Assembly: GCF_026210795.1 (NCBI RefSeq)
Contig: NC_089448.1
Coordinates: 496,001-560,000, forward strand
Length of the DNA stretch: 64,000 nucleotides
Direction: 5' to 3'
From: Rhizophagus irregularis
Lineage: Eukaryota > Glomeromycota > Glomeromycetes > Glomerales > Glomeraceae
The position numbers were made by a program, and so were the translations under genes. The number at the start of each line of letters is the position of its first letter. Position 1 is the stretch's first letter. Positions 10,921 to 21,476 of this stretch are shown here, one piece after another. Under the pieces are notes generated by a model, which saw nothing but the letters and a program-made list of their open reading frames with translations, searched no databases and was not told the DNA's origin.

Positions 10921-13860
10921 TTATATCTTACCCACCCGGTTCACAACTACTGTAAAATCCAGGATTTCTTTACCAAATAAAATATACTCTTTGACACCCT
11001 CCAAATCTTCATATCTTCCGAACAGATTAATAGGGCGTTGTAAAATATCTTCTTGTTTTTCTTTACCAACGTTACTATCAGACTTCTTTTTATCTTTTTC
11101 AGTAATCCCATGTCGTTTTTCTATAATCTTTAACTTCTCACAATGAGGTAGCCAAATGTGCTGTTTTGTTTCATCCATAACATATTGTAAAAGCTCCGTC
11201 CCCAAACTGACTATATTTTTCTTACCAATAACTTCCAATTTTTCAATATAGTCATATAATTGTTTTGGAAAAATACCTTTAATTAGATCTATAAAATTAA
11301 ATTTATCTTTTCTAAATTTAGGGAAAAAAATATCAAATTTGTTAATATCTGTTAGTATTTTATTTTCATCAACAGTAGCGCCATATTCTTTTAAAAGTCT
11401 TATTAGTTTGTCTATCGTTCTTTTGATAATTTGTTTAAGTATTTTCCTATTATGTCTACACGTCCAAACATGGTGAAAATCTTCTTTTTTCTTGTAGCAA
11501 AAAACACATTTAAAATCTTGATATATTTCATATGAAGATTTTTTCATTTGTTCGATAGTCGGAATTTCTTCGATTAAACGTTGTATTTTCATCCTCTTTT
11601 GTTTACAAATAAATTTATCTGTCTTATAAGTAGTTTCTCCTATTACTTGCTTATTAATGTACGAAAATACTATTTCCCATTTGACATCTAGCAATCGATA
11701 TCTCCAATTTCTGTTTAAATTTAAGAATTTTTCAAGACCCTGTGTTCTAGTCAATAATCTTATAAATCTTCTTAAATTCATCTCTATAATATAGTTATTC
11801 CACATGATTGGAAATTTATATTGTTCCGTATTGTATATAACTAGAGTATTAGCTAATCTATCTTCCATGTCATACCAGCCCCTGATTTCTTCATCTAATT
11901 CGTTATGTAACTTATTATTTGAGTGAGACTTGACCTTAATCACATCTAGCTGTTGTGTAAAACTATCTAATATTTCTTTAATATTAAACCAAAGAGAGTT
12001 ATTTTTATCGAATTTTAAAATATCCCTTGTTGTTGTTGACAGCCATTTATTCGTTAAGTGCTCGTAATTCTTAATTACATTTGAACTATCTGTATATATT
12101 ATAAAATTTTTATCTTCGTTAATTAATAATAATGCAACAAAAAAGGCCATGGTTTCTGCTTTTGTTGATGTAAGCCATTGTTCTATTGTTGAAAAATATT
12201 TATCTATCAATCTTTCTTTATCATCATAGATTGTTATTCCAAAAATCGATGTAATGTTTTCCCTTCCATTATTTATTACTGATCCATCTATATATACGTG
12301 GATGTTGTTTGAACTATCTAACTTTATTCTATCTTTAATCCGTTTAATCCGTTGGTACGAGATATTATACCTATTCCCTTTAGCTAAATACTTATCTATA
12401 TTGTCTCCACTAATTGGTACTTCATATTGAATCATTCTTCCATTATCTAATCTATGTTCTATAATATTACTATTAAAAGCGTAATTATACCTCAAAGCTT
12501 CGTCATAAAAATTAGCACTGATACCCTCATAATAATATGTATTTTTCTGTAATCTCTTTGAATGGTGTTATTTATTCCATCTATTTGGTGAAAGCAAAAA
12601 GGTACTATCTATACGTTCTATAATTAAACATTTACTTTGAACTTTCTTTTTGAACACTTCAGCATTTAAGGTTCCCAATTCACAGCCTTCGCATTTTCTT
12701 AATATAATATTTTTCTCAAAATCATCTGTTAATGTTTCAAAGTGATTAAAGTATATTATCTTGTTATCCACATTTGTTTTAATTACTCTACCAAAGACTG
12801 TACGATTCTGAAATTTCCCCCTAGTCAATCGTGAAACAATTGTCGCGCCTTTTTCAGGTAAAATTGTAGCTGGTAAAAGAATTGTCCCTTTTAAATTATA
12901 TATTTCATCTAAAGCTAACATATTATCATGAATTTGTGTTTTAATCTTGAAACTAATCTTAGAGCAAGAAAGATCTATTATTATCCTTTCGTAAGATTTT
13001 CTATGTTCTTGTGACATGCGTTTTGTACTAATTAGTTTTGTATATCTTTTTAGTTCCATTTCCTCAATCGATAGCAAATAGTTTTTATCCAATGTTGTTA
13101 TTTGATCTACAAAGATTAAATTATTTTCCTGTAACATATTAAAGTTCTTAATATATATATTGTCTGAAATAACATCCCGTAAAGGAGTTGGACCATTCTC
13201 CATATTATATTCTATTAGCAATCCAGCATTTTTTGCTATACTGAATTTATTTTCTATCATTAGTTTAATATTATTTAAAATGAAATGATATTTGAATCCA
13301 ACATTTTTAATTTTCCTAATCTTTTGAATTAATTTATAGTCAATAACGTATAATGGATGATTTTCTAATAGTAACTGTTGTTGTATATTTAAAAATCTTA
13401 TCTCCATAATTCTTCCTAAAATTCCCGTGTCGTTTATCTGTAGAATAAAATTTGTAATTTTGGCTTGACGTTGGTTGGCAATAAAGTTATTTAAGTTATA
13501 AATCCAATTTGTTTCTAAAATCGCGTTAGGTGCAGTACGAGCAAATTTTAATTTATTCTTAAAAAAAGATCTAAATTTAGCCATCAGACTATCTAAAATA
13601 TTTTCTTCTATAACGTAGAGTTGACTTCTATATTCAATTATAGGAATTATCAACATATTGAAAAGATATATCATCATTTTATCAGTAATTCCTTTTCTAC
13701 AAGAAATATTTTTAATAATTGCTGAGATCTCGTCTTTAAGTTGTTGTATTATATGGCTGTTATTATTAAATGCATTTATCCATACTCCCAAAAAGCGTGA
13801 GCTTCTGTTGCGATGCGTTGGTTTAACTTCTATGATGTCTTTTCCAAATTTAATTTTAAC
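10921..13860 (-). pseudogene. LINE ORF2, 3-prime half (post-RT, RNase H, finger)
   Basis: This is the continuation of the reverse-transcriptase frame broken at 30847. The frame at 13860 is exactly in phase with it once the inserted transposon and one TA are removed. It starts just upstream of the conserved 'RFLGVWINAF' block that follows RT in LINEs. After about 400 residues an in-frame TAA (12568-12570) interrupts. Coding resumes in the same frame with no other break into an RNase H domain: acidic residues in 'VYIDGSV', 'STKAETMAF' and 'IYTDSSNV', then a late H/D segment. A C-terminal CX2C...HX4C finger ('CVFC...HHVWTC') follows. The single stop can be explained by CAA to TAA. Stop codon at 10921. 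Confidence 0.88.
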
Positions 13861-13862
13861 TA

Positions 13863-14130
13863 CATCAGCAAATTAATTAAACATAAATCAACGCAATGCT
13901 GTAAAGCTGTAAATATAATTTTGATAAACATTGCAATGATCATTGCATTACATCGCATTGTACATATAATTTCGATAAACATTGCAATGATCATTGCATT
14001 ACATCACGCTGTAAATTAATTAATTAAATATTGCAATGATCAACTCCATTTATTTGAATTGTTCAATACGTTGTAATTATCTTCATTTATTTGAGTTGTT
14101 CAATACATTGTAATTATAAAAATAGTGCAA
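13863..14130. repeat. Subterminal repeats of transposon copy 1
   Basis: Two tandem roughly 51-bp units each carry the perfect 16-bp palindrome TGCAATGATCATTGCA (13932-13947 and 13983-13998). Next come two copies of a 'TTGTTCAATAC(G/A)TTGTAATTAT' unit (about 14057-14120). The opposite end (30728-30835) has scattered (G/A)CATTGATC words. Such subterminal repeats are the usual transposase-binding regions of CACTA-type elements. That role is inferred here. Confidence 0.6.
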
Positions 14131-14871
14131 TTTATAAACTAGCTATTTTATACTAAAATATAAACACATTTATAAAGTATTCATTAGACCTACCAAATCG
14201 TGGAATAACGTGAACAGGCTCAACAATAGAATCAATCGATACAATAGTATACATTGGAATAATTTTTACAAGTGGGCAATCGTATTTAAATAATTTATGT
14301 GGATTATTGTTTTTAAAGTCATACCACTGGATCAAACCTAAATATTGCTCCTCATGACCTGGAATTTTTAGACCGAATAACATTAAAAGCTTAAAAAAAA
14401 TTATATTAATAAAAATAAATTAATTAAATTTTTTTTTTTAATACTAAATAATTATCTTCAATTTACCTTTGCAAAACACATTCCATTGAATGTATTATAA
14501 TCTTCTGCTTCTTCTTCGTTCATGTTGATCACTATATCACTAAATACAGGTGTACCAAAATATTCACTTTTAGCTCGTATAATATCAACTTGTCCAATTG
14601 TTGCGTTTGTATACCATTTAATAAGAGTTTCTTCAATATCTTCATTAGTGACATTTTCAATGAGATCAAAATATTCATTTAAGGAATTAATTAATACATC
14701 AAATGCTTTTTCAGCTTCTGGTGCTAAATGATGTGTAATTTTATATGTATTAACAAATTCATAAAAATTTGACAACGTAAAACTGCCTTCAATATTTCTT
14801 AGTGTTAAAGTTTGACGTTTTCTTGTAGATGATGTTGTTATTTTACGAAGATAATTGAGAATACTATCACG

Positions 14872-14875
14872 ACGC
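14872..14875. repeat. Ty3 target-site duplication ACGC, left
   Basis: ACGC directly precedes the left LTR and recurs at 25886-25889 directly after the right LTR. A 4-bp duplication is within the range for Ty3/gypsy integrases. Removing the element and one copy restores the transposase exon in phase. Confidence 0.85.
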
Positions 14876-16018
14876 TGTAAACGGTCGAATATCAAGCACG
14901 AAAAGATGATAAAATTCAATCACCAAATGTAATTATTAAATATTAAGAACGAACAAATTAATCGTGGATTGGCGTAGATGGATAAATAATTAGCCGAAAA
15001 GGATAAACATTTAGGAAGAGTAATGATCTACATGATGTAATATTTATTGAATGATTGACAAGGAACCAATAGGATAAATAGAGTCGATCAATTGTGGCTT
15101 AGCAATCTTTAACAATAAGAACGATAAGAAAGAATAATTATAAGCCACAAAAGATAGATTATAAGCAAAACACATAAAGCGAATTAAAAGAACATATAAA
15201 ATAATGTCAGGAAGATTAAAGAACACAAAATAATGTAAAAGATAATATAAAAAGATAGTATAAAGATGGAACGTAAAAGATAATATATTAAAAAGAACAT
15301 ATATAAAAAGATAGCATATTAAAAGATAGCATATTAAAAGATAGCGTATTTAAAATATAGATAGTATATTAGAAAGATAGTTCAAAGATAATATGTAAAA
15401 AGAACATAAAAGATAGTATATAGATAGAATAGAAAGTAGCATAAAAATTGTATATATAGAGAGCGGAATTCAAGGTAATTCCTTAGTTCTCATCCACAGA
15501 ACTCAATAAAAATATAAGTTTTATTTTTTAATTATTTGTTAGTAAAGTTTAATGTTAATTAAAGGTAATAGGTTCGCCCTAAACTTTAATTAATGTTTGC
15601 TTAATTAATTTTAATTGAATAAATGGAAACTTTAAGATGAATTAAATATACACTTTTGGAAAGTAATAATTCGTAGCGAGAGCTATCGAAGTTTGAAATT
15701 AAAGGTAAAAGTGGATATAATTTGGGGAAAATTTAGAGAAGTTAAATTTTATTTTATATCGTTCGACGTTTTATATTACTAACGCTATTTATTTTGTGAA
15801 CCAAGAATGTTGTTGTTATATGTTGTTGTATGTTGTTCGTTGATTATGTTGTTTGATTATGTTGTTGATTACTTGCTTGTTCGTTTAATTGTTCGTTCGT
15901 TCGTTTATTCGTTCGTTCGTTTATTCGTTCGTTCGTTTATTCGTTCGTTCGACCATGGGAATGCCCGTTCGATGTGGCAACTCTGTAAATTGATGACAGA
16001 GGGAATTGGGGGATCTCA
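14876..16018 (+). repeat. Left LTR
   Basis: Begins TGTAAACGGTCG and ends TCTCA, with TG...CA termini. It contains many 'AAAAGATAGnATA' words (about 15240-15440) and near the end a (GTTC)n/TTTATTC microsatellite (about 15886-15953). AATAAA at 15508 could be a polyadenylation signal. It matches 24743-25885 with about six transitions and no indel. Frames open in the LTR are not genes. Confidence 0.93.
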
Positions 16019-17616
16019 TATGGTGCATGCTCGCAAGAAAGGAAATGATCATCATCACATGATTATTGTTATAATGAATATGAAAATTTAATTTCGTTAG
16101 TAAGTCACTGATAGGTATTATTAATCAATATTTTATTTTAGAATTTATTTTTAGATTTCAGGTTTTAACGAGTTCAAAAGGAACCAATAAATCAATAAGG
16201 ATTTAATTGAGTTAAAAACTTGAAAAGGCGAAAGATTGGAGTTTGTTGTTGTGCAAGTAATCACTTAATTGATAGAAAGCACAAGAATATTTCTTTTGGG
16301 AATAAAGTACCTGAGAAATTTCATAAGGAGATGGGGAAGTGAAAGATGAATTTTGGAATAAAGATTAATAATGGGAGAACACCAATGTATTATCTGGGGT
16401 TCATCTGTGTGGTATGGGTTACCTCTGAGTTTGAATTTTGGATAAATGCTCGAAATTGGAAAATTTTTATTCTTCGACATTAAAGATTATAACGTATGGG
16501 TTACGTCAAATCTGGATACCCAGCTCAATAATGCGCAAATTGCTTTGGGGACGGGGAATGAAAATTGAAAAGACACCTACTATCAAGAAACATTGAAAGA
16601 ATAAAATGGGACAAACCTGTAAACTATCATGCTTTTACCCAATGGGAAAAAGATAGAGATAAGCCCAGTATAGGTCCACCAATTTGAGGAAAGATAAGTT
16701 GGTTTAGATGAGTTTTATGGATAGCTGATGACTTTTGAAACTGGATTTTGGAAGGTTAGATTCACCCGTTAAGAGACGAGTCAGCCAACGAAAGAAGAAA
16801 AAGACGGATGCGTTGTATTGTTACAGGTCCTAGGCTACATTTCAGATGAAGGTTCCTGGTGTAGTGTCCTAGTTCACGCTCTCATTACAATGTTCCGTTA
16901 AAAGAAGATAAAATAGAAGGATATTTACACATTAACGAGCCGTATAATGAACATTACGTGCAGTATTTAATAATGGAGTAAAATCCGAAAAGAAGGACGT
17001 TTATTTAAAAGAAGGACATTTATTTAAAAGAAGAACATTTATTTGAAAAAGAATATTTATCTGAAAAAGAACCTTTATTTGAAAAGAAGGACATTTAGCT
17101 GAAAAGAATGACATTTTGCGTATTATAGATTAATTTATATGATATAGAATATATAGTAAGAAGGATTTATGTGGACGATAAGAAAGATTGGAAATCCGCA
17201 AACCTTAAAAGTTATGAGAATTTTGGAGTTTGTGATATGTGATATGTGAAATTATGAATCACAGTGATAGGAGATAAATTTTAGAATGTGATATGTGAGA
17301 TTATGGATCTTGGTGACAAAAGATAAACTTTATGGCGCAGTAGAAACTTCCGCAGCCTGAGGAGATCGTGGACTTAGAATAATTTTTGAAATTTTGAGGC
17401 GCAGCAAAAATTAATAATAGAATATGGAGTAGTAAATATATAAAACTGAAAGATGGAATTTAAAGATTGAAAGGAGCAATCTATTTAAAGATAAAAGAAT
17501 GTTTAGAAGATTGAAAATAGAAACATAGAAGATTGAAAATAGAAACAATGAGAGTGAAATATATATATAAAAGGAGGTGAAATTTTAGTTAAGATTCTGG
17601 ATGAACGATTACAACG
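16019..17616 (+). other. Retrotransposon leader with primer-site candidate
   Basis: Non-coding 1.6-kb leader. TGGTGCATGCTCGC at 16021 lies two bases inside the LTR end and has the TGG start of a tRNA primer-binding site. I cannot name the tRNA. At about 16990-17115 an 18-20-bp unit (AAGAAGGACATTTATTTAAA and variants) is repeated six or more times. This could be part of the packaging leader, which is speculation. Confidence 0.55.
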
Positions 17617-17967
17617 ATGGAATGGTACGAAACTTGGAGGGTTGATTATGAAAATCACAAATTGAGACATGACGAAAATATCGGAAATGTAGATATAGAT
17701 GAATTAAGAGGAGAAAATATAACATGTGAAATATGTTATCCAATAAGAGATACACCAGAAGTTTTCAAGAAATTTTGGAAAATATTGCAAAAATTTGAAT
17801 ATACGATAAAAGATTATAACACAGAAACTATAAGAGCGTTATTAAATTTATTAAGTATAGAAAGTGAAGAAAGAAATAATTATACAAAGGGAAGGACTAG
17901 AGATGCATTAGATGTAATGGTCGAATCGATAAGATACTTGAAACAACCAGTATTGAGAGAAAAATGA
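17617..17967 (+). CDS. N-terminal ORF upstream of Gag
   Basis: 116 codons from an ATG preceded by a purine-rich stretch. The charged, helix-rich protein contains one CX2C (TCEIC). It ends at TGA (17965-17967), and the long Gag frame continues in the same phase. So either the product is separate and Gag starts downstream, or the TGA is a nonsense change within a longer Gag. No family recognised. Confidence 0.45.
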   Translation: MEWYETWRVDYENHKLRHDENIGNVDIDELRGENITCEICYPIRDTPEVFKKFWKILQKFEYTIKDYNTETIRALLNLLSIESEERNNYTKGRTRDALDVMVESIRYLKQPVLREK

Positions 17968-17985
17968 TTAAAGATAATAATAATA

Positions 17986-20751
17986 GTGATCGTGAGAGAT
18001 TGTATAGAAAATGATAAAGAAGATGAAACAATGGACAGATTGATAGGGAATGAAGAATTAATAAGATATGGTTATATTTTGGAAGATTGGGATGTGAATA
18101 TAAGATTTAGGGAATTTTATGAATGGTATAAAGAAGCTATAACAGATTTTGTAGAATGTAAAGATAGCACTACTAGAAGATACAAAAATATATTATATGA
18201 AGAGGCTGAATTAAAAGAAGATGAGTCAACAGAAAAGATAGAAGAGTTCAAACGAAAGATTAGATTAATGTTGCACACGATGCACATAAAAGTTCGTGAA
18301 CATGGTTGGGGAATTAGCAAAGAAATAGTTGAAAAAGTTTATGATAAGATAAGGGGGTTTGAGCAATTAAATATAGATGAAACAGATAGTGATGACACAC
18401 CAAGAAGCTATACTATAACAGAAACAGACGATGGGGAAGAAGAAAATTTACCAATTAACAAAAATGAAGAAATGTCAGATGAGGAATCTGATGAATCTAA
18501 TGAATCTAATAATGTTGAAGAAACAGAAACAACAAAGATATTCGAAGAAATAATTAGAATGGATTTGAAAAGAATGGGTTATAATGTAGAGATAACGGAA
18601 ATTGAAAGAATAAGAAAATTTGGAGTAACTGCAAAGATAATAATAACATATGAATTTATGAAGAGATATTTAATGATATGGAATCTTGAAGATGAAGAAT
18701 TAGATGAGCAAATATTACAATGGAGAGTTGAAAACACAAAAGAATGCGAAAGATGTGAAACCGAAAGATTAAAGAAAGAATTTGAAATCGGAAAAGAAAT
18801 TTGCATGGAATGCAAAGAAGATGTTGAAAAAGAAAATCCAACAGATGATGAAGAGGAAATGGAAGAGGATATAAAAGGACCCGAAATTGGCTCAAGTAAA
18901 AAACCAAAAAGTAAAGAGAAAAATAAAAAATTAAAGGAAGTACCTATAATACCAATAATACCAGCACCACCAATAAAACCAAAGATAACAATGGCAGCAT
19001 CAAGAGATGAACTCAGAGCGGATCTAAGAGCACTAATGAATACTATGTATAATCATGATATTGGGCCAGATTGGAACAATTTAGCATTACCACCAGTAAC
19101 ATTGACAGGATTACAAGGAGAAGTTCAAGCGAATACTAATGCAATAGGAAATTTAAACGCAAATAGGGGAGCTATTGTGGAAATACCAGTATTTTATGGT
19201 ACCAGTGGAGAAGATCCAGAAGAATGGGCAGATAAATTTGAGGAGACATTTACAGCGAATGGTTTAGGGAATGATGACGCACAGAGATTTAGATTAGCAA
19301 AAGCGAAATTAATGGGAGGAGCAGCAGATTGGTTAAAGACTGAAGGAGTAAATATTGTTGATTGGAATGTTAATGGAGATCATAATTTAAGATTAAGAGT
19401 AAGAATAATTGGAAAGTATGCAAGTGATGAAATTAAAGATAGATGGCTAGAACAATTAGAAAAGATTAGACAGGGAGACGAGAATGTAACTCAATACCTT
19501 ACGAGATTTAAATATATGTTAAAGAGAGCGGGAGGTGATGCAGCAGTAGCAGCAAATCAGCAAAAGAGAATTTTTATTAGAGGATTAAAACCGGACTTTA
19601 CTAAAGACGTAGTAATGGGAAATCCAGCAGATCTAAATGCAACATTTCAGATAGCAAAAAACGTAGAAAGAGGTTTAGAAGCATTAACAGATAAAGTACA
19701 ACCAAAAGGAATTAATGATGAACAAAGAAGACAAGAACCTATTGTTCAAGGGAATGTAAGGAATAATAAAGGGGTAAGTGTAGATGAATTAGCAGACAGT
19801 TTTGCGAAGTTACAAATTAAGATGTTAGAAGATGAGAATGAAAGATTAAGAAATTTAGCGAGTCAGAGCTATAGGCGATTGCCACAAAGAAACCAACCAA
19901 TGCAAAGAAACCAACCAATGCAAAGAAATCAACCAATTCAAAGAAATCAGTCATTCCAAAAAAGAGTACCGACATGCTATACATGTGGTAGAGCTGGTCA
20001 TTATTCAAGAGAGTGTCCAGAGAAAAGAAGGAATGTAGGAGTGAATATGATGGACGAGTATTATGATCAAGAAGAATATGATTATAATGGATATGAAGAT
20101 GAGGAACCACAATACGGTGAAATGTATTATACACAAGGTTATTACGATGATTATGAAGATAGGGAATTAAATTACCATAATGAATTATACGCGAAAGATA
20201 ACGCAGTAAAAACAAGAAGACAAACGAGAAGGTCGAATCCAGTAGTGGGATATAAAAATAATAATGAAGAAGGAAATTTACAAAAAGAACTAAGAGAAGC
20301 GGGAAATAGAATGGATGATAGAGAAATACCAAGTGGAACAACAACACCAAGATATACGCCCGAAAGGACAGAACAAAATAATGTATACAAAGATAGTCAA
20401 AATTGGGATAATCCAATAGGACCAGAAGATTATAATTATGGTCGTCGACCCATGACAAAAGATGGAAGATTTTATAAACCAATGTTCACAAAAGAAGGCA
20501 AAGCATTTTACCCTGGAATGCGGCAAGACGAATTTGGAAATTGGGTTAGAACAAAGCCATCAGGGACAGGAAAGCCCAGAGAATATGGACCGAGATTAAC
20601 TGATGGAATACCACCTTACGACATTGTGGGAGACGTGAAAAATTGTAGAGCGAATATAACATTTGGACAATTAACAAATGAGAATACTAAGTATCACAAG
20701 CAATTGAGAGAAGGAACATATAGACCAAGAAGTATAAACGAGAAAAATTGA
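17986..20751 (+). CDS. gag: Gag polyprotein with acidic N-terminal extension
   Basis: Structural protein of the retrotransposon. The frame is open for 921 codons. The first ATG that resembles a classical Gag start is at 18991 (MAASRDELRADLRALM). Before it lies about 335 residues of acidic sequence including CX2C-X14-CX2C ('CERC...CMEC'), which could bind zinc. Residues about 395-565 form a Ty3-type capsid-like region: 'FYGTSGEDPEEWADKFE' through 'GGAADWL' to 'RFIRGL'-like 'RIFIRGLKPDF'. A CCHC knuckle, CYTCGRAGHYSREC, is at about 664-677, preceded by four QRNQPMQ-like repeats. The C-terminus is Tyr/Asp/Glu rich. Frame ends TGA, followed by CTA. Confidence 0.88.
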   Translation: MIVRDCIENDKEDETMDRLIGNEELIRYGYILEDWDVNIRFREFYEWYKEAITDFVECKDSTTRRYKNILYEEAELKEDESTEKIEEFKRKIRLMLHTMHIKVREHGWGISKEIVEKVYDKIRGFEQLNIDETDSDDTPRSYTITETDDGEEENLPINKNEEMSDEESDESNESNNVEETETTKIFEEIIRMDLKRMGYNVEITEIERIRKFGVTAKIIITYEFMKRYLMIWNLEDEELDEQILQWRVENTKECERCETERLKKEFEIGKEICMECKEDVEKENPTDDEEEMEEDIKGPEIGSSKKPKSKEKNKKLKEVPIIPIIPAPPIKPKITMAASRDELRADLRALMNTMYNHDIGPDWNNLALPPVTLTGLQGEVQANTNAIGNLNANRGAIVEIPVFYGTSGEDPEEWADKFEETFTANGLGNDDAQRFRLAKAKLMGGAADWLKTEGVNIVDWNVNGDHNLRLRVRIIGKYASDEIKDRWLEQLEKIRQGDENVTQYLTRFKYMLKRAGGDAAVAANQQKRIFIRGLKPDFTKDVVMGNPADLNATFQIAKNVERGLEALTDKVQPKGINDEQRRQEPIVQGNVRNNKGVSVDELADSFAKLQIKMLEDENERLRNLASQSYRRLPQRNQPMQRNQPMQRNQPIQRNQSFQKRVPTCYTCGRAGHYSRECPEKRRNVGVNMMDEYYDQEEYDYNGYEDEEPQYGEMYYTQGYYDDYEDRELNYHNELYAKDNAVKTRRQTRRSNPVVGYKNNNEEGNLQKELREAGNRMDDREIPSGTTTPRYTPERTEQNNVYKDSQNWDNPIGPEDYNYGRRPMTKDGRFYKPMFTKEGKAFYPGMRQDEFGNWVRTKPSGTGKPREYGPRLTDGIPPYDIVGDVKNCRANITFGQLTNENTKYHKQLREGTYRPRSINEKN

Positions 20752-21264
20752 CTACACTCGGTGGGGACTATGAAAAATGAGGAAAAGAGAACTACAGCAA
20801 TGAGAACGGAATTAGAAGTTGAAGATCAATTAGTGAATGTAATAATAGATACTGGAGCAGCAGTAAGTGTGATAACAGACAAATTAAGAAGAAGATTGAA
20901 TATACCTATATTTGGAAAAAGTAAATTTAGATGTACAATAGCAAATGGACAAAAGATAGCGGCATTAGGAAAGGCAAATATAACTTTGAGATACAAAGAT
21001 GAATTAGAAATACTAAAAGAGGTTGAAGTAATCGATTCAGAAGAAGAGGATCTAATTTTGGGAAATGACATATGGAAGTTGTATAATGCAAAAATAAATT
21101 TTGAAGATCATACCTTAAGAATAGAAGAACAGGGAGAAATAATAACGATTCCAGTAGGATATGAAAGAGAAGTAGCATATGAAAGTGAGGAGAGTGAGGA
21201 TGATGAAGAATATGAAAGCAATGATGAAGGAGAGGTATTCAGAATGCACCAGAATTTTAAATAG
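20752..21264 (+). CDS. pol: Aspartic protease in frame with Gag
   Basis: The frame after the Gag stop is in the same phase and opens immediately into protease: 'VNVIIDTGAAVSVITDKLRRR' has the DTGA active site, and 'LILGNDIWKLYN' fits the second conserved block (ILGxD). It would cleave Gag-Pol. With no ATG until 20770, synthesis by readthrough of TGA-CTA (20749-20754) is plausible. Initiation at 20770 is the alternative. The frame ends at TAG 21262-21264 while coding-like sequence continues one base back in the next frame, so a one-base loss is likely near 21260. Confidence 0.82.
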   Translation, partial: LHSVGTMKNEEKRTTAMRTELEVEDQLVNVIIDTGAAVSVITDKLRRRLNIPIFGKSKFRCTIANGQKIAALGKANITLRYKDELEILKEVEVIDSEEEDLILGNDIWKLYNAKINFEDHTLRIEEQGEIITIPVGYEREVAYESEESEDDEEYESNDEGEVFRMHQNFK

Positions 21265-21476
21265 AGAGTCTTGGCTCTGAAGAGAGAGAGACGGAAAAGA
21301 TGCTCGAACCAAGTGAAAAATTTATGCAAAAACTAAGTATAGGGGAGGTAGAAGAACCAATTTGGGAAAATATGGTAAAATTACTATTAGAATATCAAGA
21401 TATTTTGGAATACGACGAGGAAATAGAAGGAAGAACAAAAGCAGCGCAACATGAGATAAAAATAAAAGAGGGGTAG
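21261..21476 (+). pseudogene. Protease-RT linker in shifted frame
   Basis: This 72-codon segment is open in a third frame. It reads like the normal run-in to reverse transcriptase ('...LLLEYQDILEY...HEIKIKEG'). It stops at TAG 21474-21476, immediately after a GGGG run. The RT frame starting 'VEPIKQRRYKETDEKAK' lies one base off. Two single-base losses would therefore explain protease, linker and RT being in three frames. Homopolymer assembly error or true decay are both possible. Confidence 0.7.

Noticed and set aside
15044-15226. 60-codon minus-strand ORF duplicated at 24911-25093
   Set aside because: Antisense frame inside the LTR. Duplication is due to the LTR pair, not to gene conservation.
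15807-16091. ORF with VRSFVRSF repeats, also at 25674
   Set aside because: Lies in both LTR copies and comes from the GTTC microsatellite. The two frames end differently outside the LTR.
19817-20482. 221-codon minus-strand ORF
   Set aside because: Antisense shadow of Gag with Leu/Phe/Tyr-rich composition typical of AT-rich reverse frames.
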